Shown: positions 1 through 6,719 of the stretch, in pieces
Numbering within the stretch: position 1 is the first letter of the stretch
How the letters are laid out: every line of letters begins with the position of its first letter
Assembly: GCA_002341315.1 (NCBI GenBank)
Contig: DDNV01000088.1
Span: 48,119-82,785, forward strand
From: Cellvibrionales bacterium UBA2511
GTDB taxonomy: Bacteria; Pseudomonadota; Gammaproteobacteria; Pseudomonadales; Porticoccaceae
DNA: 34,667 nucleotides
Reading direction: 5' to 3'
The notes under the pieces: generated by a model
Database searches by the model: none
What the model saw: only the letters and a program-made list of their open reading frames with translations
What the model was told of the DNA's origin: nothing
Translations under genes and position numbers: made by a program

Positions 1-232
1 CCCGCTCACCATCAAAAACGTCCGGAGTCGATGAACGAATTTCCAGGGTCGCCTCATTTTTGGAGCGACAATCAAGTGTAAGCATGAAAGCCTCCATTCC
101 TGCGTGAGACATCAGTAGTCGCTCCGAGGCCTGTACCGGGCTAACTGTCAGTAAAAGCAGAAGCGTTACAAAAAATGCAGTGACTTGCCAGCGGACAACG
201 AGGTTACGAAGAAAGGTCCCTGTCAAGCTCAT
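1..232 (-). CDS. Secreted protein of unknown function, C-terminus cut by the window edge
   Basis: An open frame starts at ATG 232 and runs leftward off the window with no stop. The visible 77 residues begin with a good Sec signal peptide: a basic start (FLRNLVVRW), a hydrophobic core (VTAFFVTLLLLLTVSPV) and an AxA-like cleavage region at VQASE. The mature part begins SERLLMSHAGMEAFMLTLDCRSKNEATLEI, which I do not recognise. It lies about 22 bp downstream of the glycine-zipper lipoprotein gene on the same strand, so it is probably the next gene of the FHA-protease cluster. The upstream ribosome site is only a weak GAAG. Product role cannot be assigned. Reality of the gene is supported by the signal peptide and operon position. 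Confidence 0.6.
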   Translation of the reverse strand, partial: MSLTGTFLRNLVVRWQVTAFFVTLLLLLTVSPVQASERLLMSHAGMEAFMLTLDCRSKNEATLEIRSSTPDVFDGER

Positions 233-253
233 ACACATTCTTCAGTTAATAGC

Positions 254-1069
254 CTAAACCAGCTTCCAGGTACCATCACCCTGCTGACAGACCCGCAAAT
301 CTTCAGTAATAGTTCCATCTGTTGTGGTCACTTCCTGTCTGACGGTTTTACAAACACTGCTGGCCTGTACTTTTACCTCGGATACAGATTCCGTGGAAGC
401 CTGGGCATAACTTACCGGCTGGCTCGATGGGGACATCAATGGACGGTACACATAACCTCCAGCAGTGCCATCAGGGAGCTGGGAAATGAGGTACCACTTT
501 TTATCCGGCAGGGCCTCACCAATCACTTGAACCGATTGGTTCCCGGCCAACTGGGAAACTATTTTATAGTCCGTCCCGGGGCCACTGCGCACATTAGTAA
601 CACTCTTCGGACTGAAGGGTGCACCGATCAGGCTCAGCGGTGGAGTCTGCTCTACTTTCTGCTTCAACACTTTAAGCTTAACCGTTTTTTCTTCCCTGCT
701 CACAGGCTGGTCGTCAAGCACACTGACCTGACCGGTGACTCCATCATCACCGGAAAAAGTGACTCTCTGGCCGGTTCCAGCCGACTGTTGCTGAGCAGCA
801 AACAACTTTTCCTGGTCACGCCGGCTCAACACTTTGGCAAACTGGTCACCAATATAAGCACCCGCTGCCGCACCAGCGAGGATGGCCGCCGCACGAAGGG
901 CATCGTTATCCATATCCTCTGAGAGCTTTTCCGCAATCACACCGCCACCCACTGCACCGGCTACCTTGCCCCAGGAAGCCTTTTGTTCTTCCGTCATAGA
1001 AGCACATCCTCCCAAGGTCAAGGATACCGCCACAACGCCACTGACCAAGGCTTTCCTTTTCAGTTTCAT
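254..1069 (-). CDS. Glycine-zipper outer-membrane lipoprotein with bacterial SH3 domain
   Basis: 271 residues. The start has a clear ribosome site (GGAG...AAGG just upstream of ATG 1069). The N-terminus is a type II signal peptide with lipobox LGGC, so Cys22 should be lipidated. Residues about 36-78 form a glycine zipper (AGAVGGGVIAE, LAGAAAGAYIGDQF) like those of Rickettsia 17-kDa surface antigens and SlyB-type lipoproteins. Residues about 157-212 are an SH3b domain (VTNVRSGPGTDYKIV...KWYLIS...GGYVYRPL), a fold that often binds cell-wall peptides. The C-terminus has paired cysteines (240 and 261) in a VCKTVRQEV...CQQGDGTWKLV module resembling the end of 17-kDa antigens. It sits 31 bp after the protease-FHA gene on the same strand, so an envelope or peptidoglycan-sensing role within that cluster is likely. 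Exact function unknown. Confidence 0.8.
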   Translation of the reverse strand: MKLKRKALVSGVVAVSLTLGGCASMTEEQKASWGKVAGAVGGGVIAEKLSEDMDNDALRAAAILAGAAAGAYIGDQFAKVLSRRDQEKLFAAQQQSAGTGQRVTFSGDDGVTGQVSVLDDQPVSREEKTVKLKVLKQKVEQTPPLSLIGAPFSPKSVTNVRSGPGTDYKIVSQLAGNQSVQVIGEALPDKKWYLISQLPDGTAGGYVYRPLMSPSSQPVSYAQASTESVSEVKVQASSVCKTVRQEVTTTDGTITEDLRVCQQGDGTWKLV

Positions 1070-1100
1070 GCCTTTTCTCCATCTCCACTCATCATCAAAA

Positions 1101-2537
1101 TTAACCAGAAATCACCTTAAATTTCACACCACCCAACCTGACTTCCGCGCCATTTTCTAACGGTACACTTTCACCTGATGAAAGCTGCCTGCCATTTACG
1201 AATGTACCATTAGTGGAATTGATGTCCCTGACATAGAGATTATTACCTTGTGCATAGAAAGCACAGTGTCGACGGGAAATACTGTCTTCGTTAACGGCAT
1301 AGGCAGAATCATCAGGGCTGCGGCCCACCACCACATCACCTCGATATAACTGATCTCCGCTTATCACCAACCGGTAACGTTGCCGGTTTGCTCCATACCC
1401 ATCCAGAATCAGGTTTATCTTGGGAGCATCCAGCACAGTCGCCGCCGGTTGGGAAGAGTGCACTGCACCGGCAGAAGGAGACTTCGACTGGGGACGAGAG
1501 GCACGAAGTGAGCGAGAATAACTTTCCACCGCATGACTAATCTGTTGCCGCGCAGCCGGGCTTCGCAACAGATGAACCAGAATAATGCCAATGATGACCA
1601 GTGCCGCACCACCAAAGTAGAGGGAAAATTGTAGTATTTTGGAAAGTTTTCTATTTTCTTCCTCGTACAGGTCCTGTTTGGAGTAACAGACACTTTCATC
1701 AAGAAAATATTTTATGCCCTTACTGTCCAAAACCCGGATCAACTCTGAAATATCTGAGGCCAGCCCATAGGCAGCGTTGGAAACCACACCCATCGCGTCC
1801 AATTGACGACCCTTCGAGTCAAACAGGCGTGCAGTCTCCGTAGGAGATGCGCTGTGTACACCGACCACCCTCCCGCATTCGTCAAAAACGGGGCCACCAC
1901 TGTTTCCCCCAGAAGTCGGAATAGTGTGCAACAACTGCACAATGTTTTGTTCGGTACCAGACCACCGACCACCCTCAATAATCCGGGCAAGATTGTGCGC
2001 GGCATAGGTTGAATAGGCGGTAATATCCTGAGATTTTACCGCCGTCTGATCGGCAATACCCGGATAGCCCTGGGTTGCCACTATACTACCCTGTAGCGGT
2101 CGTTGATTGGCTAGAGTCACTGGCTCCAAATTTAATTGGTTCCAGTATTCTGGCTTAACTTTGAGGATAGCCAAGTCGAGGTCTTTCGATGTCCAGGGAT
2201 TGTCTTCCACATTGGTTCCGACAAATTTATTCGCCACATCAAATCCCTGCATGGCATCAATACGCTGACCATCCCGTAAGACAAAAATAGCAGCTGCGTT
2301 GTTTACCACATGCCAGTTGGTAACTATATGCCCCTCATCGTTGATGGCAAAACCCGTACCATGCCCCATACCGACATTACCTTTGCGGTCCACGGTGAGA
2401 ACATTAACCTTGACCACATGATTTTCGTAGGTCTTGCCGGCAAACGCCAAACGCCCTCCGGCCAAGAACAGAACAGCACCAATAAGACAGGCCACACTGA
2501 ACACGGTAACTACTTTATTGCGCTCGTTGATTAGCAT
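1101..2537 (-). CDS. Membrane-anchored trypsin-like serine protease with cytoplasmic FHA domain (active triad)
   Basis: 478 residues from ATG 2537. An in-frame start 12 codons upstream (2573) is possible, but ATG 2537 gives a TGATG overlap with the preceding gene's stop, typical of translational coupling. Order: N-terminal hydrophobic segment or signal (about 9-33); S1C/trypsin-like protease domain (about 38-275) with His76 (NWHVVNN), Asp121 (DLAILK) and Ser213 in GGNSGGPVF; transmembrane helix (about 301-324); low-complexity linker; FHA domain (about 398-475) with the binding signature GRS (Arg406), SRRH (421-424) and NSTNGTFVNG. Known family chemistry: DegP-like periplasmic proteolysis, and FHA recognition of phosphothreonine peptides. 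The topology places the protease in the periplasm and the FHA in the cytoplasm, implying transmembrane signalling (inference). Substrate and partner kinase are not visible in the window. Confidence 0.85.
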   Translation of the reverse strand: MLINERNKVVTVFSVACLIGAVLFLAGGRLAFAGKTYENHVVKVNVLTVDRKGNVGMGHGTGFAINDEGHIVTNWHVVNNAAAIFVLRDGQRIDAMQGFDVANKFVGTNVEDNPWTSKDLDLAILKVKPEYWNQLNLEPVTLANQRPLQGSIVATQGYPGIADQTAVKSQDITAYSTYAAHNLARIIEGGRWSGTEQNIVQLLHTIPTSGGNSGGPVFDECGRVVGVHSASPTETARLFDSKGRQLDAMGVVSNAAYGLASDISELIRVLDSKGIKYFLDESVCYSKQDLYEEENRKLSKILQFSLYFGGAALVIIGIILVHLLRSPAARQQISHAVESYSRSLRASRPQSKSPSAGAVHSSQPAATVLDAPKINLILDGYGANRQRYRLVISGDQLYRGDVVVGRSPDDSAYAVNEDSISRRHCAFYAQGNNLYVRDINSTNGTFVNGRQLSSGESVPLENGAEVRLGGVKFKVISG

Positions 2538-4039
2538 CACGACTTCGTGCGCTCCAAAACTGTCAATGTGCACTGCACCTGACCAAAGTCGACTTTATCT
2601 CCGGTAATCAGTGCCGCGCCTTCCTCCGACACAGCCACACCATTGACCCGGGTACCACCTGTTGAGCCCATGTCTTTGATATGCAAATAATTTTCTTTAA
2701 CATACAGCTGGGCGTGCTGTCGACTCACCGTGTCATCGGCAATCACTACTTGCGCTAGCTCAGGATTCCGCCCCACGACCAGGCCATTCTGACGCTGCAT
2801 CAGGTCATTACCCAGCACCAGAAAAGCAATGGGCGCATTAGAAGAGTCACGGCCTTCAAAACGGCAGTCACCAAAACTGGCGGATGCCGCCAACAGGGCT
2901 TTACTAGCAACAGACAAGTCCTTGCGGCGCTTGATTAACAGTAATACCGCGATTAACACCCCGATCACAATCGCAGCCACAGCGCCCCAGAACAATGTTT
3001 GATTCTGCTTCTTGATATGGGCATTTTCCGAGTCGATCAATTCTGCATTACTGTTGATATCAGCAACAATGGTCGTGATCTCCTCTCGCTCTTTTTCCGC
3101 ATCTTCGCGGGCTTGGCGTTCTTGTTGCGTATCCTCCTTGGCTTTATCCGCATCAGCCTTGGCTTTTTTTGCTGCGTCTTCCGCTTCCTTCGCCTGTTTT
3201 TTAGCCGCTTCGACTTCCTGCTGTTTGGCGGCTTCAGCAAGTTTCTGCTGCTCCACGACACTTAGGCAAGGGGAATCCGCTTTAAGTGGAGAAATAGATA
3301 GCGAGGCCAAAAAACTTTCAAGACGGGAGAGTGGCACAGCAGTAGCGCCCACAGGGGTGTGAGCTCGCCAAAGCTCTTTGAGAGTTGCCCCTGGCTTGCT
3401 CCTGATCACCCCAGACAGTTGACCACAGCGATTCACCAGGGGGGCACCATAGCCACCGCGACCCATAGCTGTCACCAACTTCACATAACCAGTTTCCTCT
3501 TGGAATGTATCGAACAGCGCTTTGGTCCATTTCAGCTCTGGGACAATCACTGCAACAAACTTGGGCTTGTTCGAAAATCCAAAAAAGGTACTACGTGGCG
3601 TTTCTTCGGTTTTGTGCCAATACCCAGCCACCTCCAGCGTGCCTTTGTCCGAGGCTGCATCTTGGGAAAAAATCAGAGGAGAAGACGTCAGAGAAGCCGC
3701 TCGCAGGACTGCCATATCACTGGCGGCGTCCGCCTTGACCATCACGGCCTGCAGTTCCTGCCCTTGACTATCAAGGACAACATATTTGTCAGCATACTCA
3801 AGAAGATGTGCGCTGGTGATAATCACGCCGTCATCAGCAACCACCACGCCAGAACCCTGGTTATAGAGCTCATCTCCTTTGTAGGCGAGGACCTGAACTA
3901 CCGCTGTTCGCCATGATGATTGATGTTCGGCCTGGTCCGCCAGACACCAGGAAAAGGGTAATGACAACAAACACAATAGACCGAATAGTCCGAGCTTGTG
4001 CTTTGCGCGTGCTCTTGCGGCCAGATAAAATACACCCAT
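2537..4039 (-). CDS. Trypsin-like pseudoprotease with coiled coil, membrane helix and FHA domain
   Basis: 500 residues from ATG 4039, chosen because AGAAGGA lies 9 nt upstream; a GTG nine codons earlier lacks such a site. Order: signal or anchor (about 15-34); trypsin-like domain (about 44-255) keeping His78 (ITSAHLLEY) and Asp108 (SDMAVLR); at the nucleophile loop GNSGGP is replaced by GGYGAP (195-200), so Tyr197 occupies the serine position. Next comes a charged coiled coil rich in Ala/Lys/Glu (about 262-345), a transmembrane helix (about 349-370), and an FHA domain (about 418-495) with GRN (Arg424) and SRQH (439-442). The usual NG of the FHA NGTxVNG loop is GG here. It is first in the operon and coupled to the active paralogue downstream. 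It is probably non-catalytic, perhaps a sensor or inhibitor of the active protease (inference). Confidence 0.82.
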   Translation of the reverse strand: MGVFYLAARARAKHKLGLFGLLCLLSLPFSWCLADQAEHQSSWRTAVVQVLAYKGDELYNQGSGVVVADDGVIITSAHLLEYADKYVVLDSQGQELQAVMVKADAASDMAVLRAASLTSSPLIFSQDAASDKGTLEVAGYWHKTEETPRSTFFGFSNKPKFVAVIVPELKWTKALFDTFQEETGYVKLVTAMGRGGYGAPLVNRCGQLSGVIRSKPGATLKELWRAHTPVGATAVPLSRLESFLASLSISPLKADSPCLSVVEQQKLAEAAKQQEVEAAKKQAKEAEDAAKKAKADADKAKEDTQQERQAREDAEKEREEITTIVADINSNAELIDSENAHIKKQNQTLFWGAVAAIVIGVLIAVLLLIKRRKDLSVASKALLAASASFGDCRFEGRDSSNAPIAFLVLGNDLMQRQNGLVVGRNPELAQVVIADDTVSRQHAQLYVKENYLHIKDMGSTGGTRVNGVAVSEEGAALITGDKVDFGQVQCTLTVLERTKS

Positions 4040-4284
4040 GCAAGAATTTCCTTCTCTTGATCGCACATGATGAAAATAGAAGTTTGTATCCGCCCAGACA
4101 GTTTATGCGGCATAACGCAAAAATCGTACCATAGGGTGTTGCAAACGTATAGCTTCCCTACATTTGGTTAAAACCTTCGCCTTGACTTTCGTTTACGAGA
4201 AATCATTTCCCAAACATACCACGATTGCACAAGAAAATGCCTGTGCATGACTATTGCGTAAATACTTCATTCTGCCTGGGAGTG

Positions 4285-4302
4285 CAGCTTTTATAAAAGC
4301 TG
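4285..4302. repeat. 18-bp perfect palindrome in the intergenic region
   Basis: CAGCTTTTATAAAAGCTG is self-complementary over all 18 positions. It could be an operator for a dimeric regulator or a weak AT-rich hairpin. It lies between the start of the FHA-pseudoprotease gene and the decayed promoter copy. There is no adjacent U-tract to make it a convincing terminator. Confidence 0.5.
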
Positions 4303-4328
4303 GTGATACATCATCTGTCCACGCAAGG

Positions 4329-4343
4329 ATCAAGCACCTTGAT
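4329..4343. repeat. Inverted repeat ATCAAG-N3-CTTGAT
   Basis: Six-base arms are perfectly complementary around CAC. It ends 21 nt before the TACACT hexamer at 4365-4370, roughly where an activator or repressor would sit on the promoter-like copy at 4357-4420. No run of T follows on either strand, so a regulatory site is a better guess than a terminator. Function is inferred from position only. Confidence 0.35.
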
Positions 4344-4356
4344 GAGCATTACTCTC

Positions 4357-4500
4357 ATCTTCCATACACTCTCGATCAAGTTGAACCGATCGGCTGCAGT
4401 CCTATTTAGAATGTAGCGATTAGAAGAAGATATGGTCGTCAAACCCTTCAGGAAGCTCTCGACTTTTGCTACAACTGTTGTTTGGCAGTGTGACCCAGCG
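4357..4500 (+). pseudogene. Decayed copy of the promoter/leader and 5' end of the TolC-type lipoprotein gene
   Basis: Positions 4357-4420 align end to end with 12557-12620, the leader of the efflux gene at 12619. They share the identical 16-mer ATCTTCCATACACTCT, then CGATCGG, then TGC-G--CTATT-AGA-T--AGCGAT, and both blocks are exactly 64 nt. The start codon is destroyed here (AGCGATT against AGCGATG). About 31 nt further, GGAAGCTCTCGACTT matches CGAAGTACCCGACTT, followed by GCTACAACTGTTGTT against GCTACCTGCTGTTAT after a roughly 12-nt gap. No open frame remains. I read this as the relic of a second copy of the operon's 5' end, left beside the paralogous two-component system. Beyond about 4500 no further match is visible. 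Chance similarity is unlikely over the first 64 nt but possible for the coding part. Confidence 0.5.
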
Positions 4501-4551
4501 GATGCTGATCAATTCAAAAATTCCGCTGTTGTTGCTACGTTGAGCCGTTGA

Positions 4552-5832
4552 TTAGGCCGCGCTACTGTCGGCAGCATCGCTAACAGGGAAACTCACGGCG
4601 ACAGTAGTCCCCCTTCCCGGCTCGCTGTCGATCTCAATCTGCCAGTTAAAGCGATCACAGATGCGCTTCACCAGATTCAGCCCCATACCGGTGCCCGAAG
4701 GCTTGGTGGTGTAGCTGCGATCGAACACATGGGGCAGCTGATCCTCTGGTATTCCCACTCCAGTATCAGCGATGGTCAGGCGGTTGTCCTCCAGCGCCAC
4801 CCGAATGCGCCCCCCTTCACTGTGCTCAATGGCATTGAGCAGGATATTGTTGAGGGTAATTTTGACGATGCCTGCCGGCACATCCAGTAACATCGGCGAA
4901 AGTGCCTCAATCTGCACCTCAATAGTCGCTGCGGCAATTCTGTCTCGGTAGTCCTCGACAACCTCCTGCAGCAGGCTCGGAAGGTTGACCGGCTCGCCCC
5001 GATTGATGCCGCTGCCCCCCTCCCGGGACAGGAACAGGGTGGCTTCGATAAAGGCCTGCATCTCACCGCAGGCGCGCCTGATACGCCCCAGAGCGCGCTC
5101 CGCCACCGGCGAATCCACATTGGCGTCGAGCACGTCCACCGCCCCCAGCATCACCGACAGAGGCGTGCGCAGTTCGTGGCTGGCCGAAGCGGTAAAGGAT
5201 CGCTCCCGCTCCACAAACTGATCCAGGCGTGCGGAATAGTTGTCAAATGCCGAGGCGATCTGGCCGATTTCGCTGCCCCGAAACTCCCCGGCAATGCGCA
5301 CCCCTCGGTCCCCCGGTTCGATATTGGTCAGGCGGGCAGTCAGGGCCTTCACCGGCGACAGAATAATCCGTGAGGAACGGTTGGCCATCAGCACGGCCAC
5401 GATCAATACCACCACCAGGCCGTAAAACAGGGTTGCCAGCAACGCATGCTCTTGCTGCTCCCATTCGGTGACATCATAAGTCAGGTAGACCTTCCCCTCG
5501 GGAATCTGCTCAATTTGCAGATGGTAGAAGCGGTCATCAATATTAATGCTGTGATAAGAACCCGGGGGCAGCTGCCGTATGGACTCCGGCAACCTGGCCA
5601 CACCCTCACCCCGGTAGAAACGCCATTCATTGAACAGTGCATGGGACAATATTTCTGCCGACGCCGGTTCGTTGATCAGAATTTCCAGATGCTCGTGTAC
5701 CAGCCGCCCAAAGGTGGTTTCCTCAAGTCGTTGCTTGATCAACAGCAGGCATCCGGCAAACAGGGTACTGACCACCGTGACGATAATGACGGTGGTAAAA
5801 ATAATACGGCGCTTGAGACTGTTCCTGTACAT
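4552..5832 (-). CDS. Sensor histidine kinase, HAMP type, partner of the adjacent OmpR-family regulator
   Basis: 426 residues, ATG 5832 preceded by AGGA. Two membrane helices (about 10-32 and 131-150) bracket a small periplasmic sensor of about 98 residues. A HAMP-like linker follows (about 151-205), then HisKA with His219 in ASASHELRTPLS, N-box (NNILLNAIEH), G1 (DTGVGI) and G2 (GTGMGLNLV), so the ATPase domain is complete. It autophosphorylates and passes phosphate to the regulator encoded 45 bp upstream on the same strand. The pair is divergent from the HME-type RND operon, so it likely senses a metal or toxicant in the periplasm and controls that pump (inference from context). The ligand is not predictable from the short sensor. 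A relic of an efflux gene start lies downstream of its stop. Confidence 0.88.
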   Translation of the reverse strand: MYRNSLKRRIIFTTVIIVTVVSTLFAGCLLLIKQRLEETTFGRLVHEHLEILINEPASAEILSHALFNEWRFYRGEGVARLPESIRQLPPGSYHSINIDDRFYHLQIEQIPEGKVYLTYDVTEWEQQEHALLATLFYGLVVVLIVAVLMANRSSRIILSPVKALTARLTNIEPGDRGVRIAGEFRGSEIGQIASAFDNYSARLDQFVERERSFTASASHELRTPLSVMLGAVDVLDANVDSPVAERALGRIRRACGEMQAFIEATLFLSREGGSGINRGEPVNLPSLLQEVVEDYRDRIAAATIEVQIEALSPMLLDVPAGIVKITLNNILLNAIEHSEGGRIRVALEDNRLTIADTGVGIPEDQLPHVFDRSYTTKPSGTGMGLNLVKRICDRFNWQIEIDSEPGRGTTVAVSFPVSDAADSSAA

Positions 5833-5877
5833 GTGACGATATCCTGCTCGACAAGAGTGAAAGCAAAAGCGAAGCGG

Positions 5878-6549
5878 TCAGGTGTCCGACAGGCGGTAGC
5901 CGACCCCGTGAACCGTGTGCAGCAGCTTTTTTTCGAACGGCCTGTCGATGATGTTGCGCAGACTGTAGATATGGGTACGCAACACGTCGTTGTCTGGGGG
6001 CAGATCGCCCCAGATCAATTCCTCCAACCGGTCCCGTTTGACTACCGCCGGGCTGCTTTTCATCAGCAGTTCCAGCAGTTTGCGCTGGGTGGGGTTGAGC
6101 TCCAGCGGCATACCGGCACGACTCGCCTGCAGAGTCTGCTGATTAAAGGACAGATCGGCCACCTGCAGAACCGCTCCATCACCGAAGTGGTGAACACGCT
6201 TGATCAGCGCATGGAGCCGTGCTTCCAACTCCTTGACGGAAAAGGGTTTCACCAGATAATCGTCGGCACCGGATTGAAACCCCGCCAGTTTGTCATCGAG
6301 TTGGTCCCGGGCGGTCAGCATCAGCACCGGGGTTGCCCGGTGCGCCTCACGCAATTTCTGGCAGACGGTCATTCCGTCCATGCGCGGCAGCATCAGGTCC
6401 AGCACGATCACATCGAAGTCGTGGTCGAGGGCCAGTTGCAGCCCGAGCCTGCCGTCGGCGGCGAAGTCCAGACTGTGCCCCCGGGGTTCGAGGTAATCGG
6501 CAATGTTCTCTGCAATATCCCTGTTGTCTTCTACCACCAGTATGTTCAT
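5878..6549 (-). CDS. OmpR/PhoB-family response regulator
   Basis: 223 residues. ATG 6549 has a strong site GGGAGGA 4 nt upstream. The receiver domain (1-about 115) has the acidic pocket VVEDN, phosphoacceptor Asp51 in VLDLMLPRMDG, TARD and the conserved Lys in LVKPFS. The C-terminal winged helix (about 128-220) includes NPTQRKLLELL, an RDRLEELIWGD recognition region and HTVHGVGYRL. It is first in a two-gene operon with the kinase and divergent from the RND operon starting at 6720. The 170-bp divergent region holds direct repeats with the 11-bp period typical for OmpR-family dimers, so it probably regulates both itself and the pump. It is a paralogue of the regulator at 18321 (both contain VLMLTARDQL-DKL-GF--G-DDYLVKPF). 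Confidence 0.9.
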   Translation of the reverse strand: MNILVVEDNRDIAENIADYLEPRGHSLDFAADGRLGLQLALDHDFDVIVLDLMLPRMDGMTVCQKLREAHRATPVLMLTARDQLDDKLAGFQSGADDYLVKPFSVKELEARLHALIKRVHHFGDGAVLQVADLSFNQQTLQASRAGMPLELNPTQRKLLELLMKSSPAVVKRDRLEELIWGDLPPDNDVLRTHIYSLRNIIDRPFEKKLLHTVHGVGYRLSDT

Positions 6550-6620
6550 CGTTCCTCCCGCCCAGGCCGATTCCCGCCATCATAGCGGGTTTGGCTATCC
6601 TCGCCAGTATCCACCACCCT

Positions 6621-6642
6621 TTGCCAAAAAGTTGTCAAAAGC
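6621..6642 (+). promoter_or_regulatory. Tandem TTGnCAAAA repeats, candidate response-regulator operator
   Basis: TTGCCAAAAAG (6621-6631) is followed directly by TTGTCAAAAGC (6632-6642), an 11-bp period as used by OmpR-family dimers bound head to tail. It lies 78 bp before the GTG start of the TolC gene at 6720 and 72 bp before the regulator's ATG on the other strand. TTGTCA (6632-6637) could double as a -35 for a CATAAT at 6657-6662, but that spacing of 19 nt is poor. The regulator identity is inferred from adjacency. Confidence 0.5.
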
Positions 6643-6661
6643 GGATCTCATATAGACATAA

Positions 6662-6670
6662 TTTTGACAA
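6662..6670 (-). promoter_or_regulatory. Inverted third copy of the TTGTCAAAA motif
   Basis: TTTTGACAA is the exact reverse complement of the TTGTCAAAA at 6632-6640, separated from it by 21 bp. It may be the operator or -35 element facing the two-component genes. Together with the tandem pair it makes the divergent region nearly symmetrical. Confidence 0.4.
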
Positions 6671-6719
6671 GCGTCCCCCTAACATTCCCGGCAGATTCAC
6701 TGACAGGAATAACAAGGCC

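Noticed and set aside
5446..6585. Plus-strand open frame of 379 codons
   Set aside because: Antisense to the histidine kinase and response regulator, both of which have complete conserved motifs.
6333..6719. Upstream extension of the first TolC gene
   Set aside because: It would cross the divergent promoter and run antisense to the regulator; the signal peptide begins at GTG 6720.
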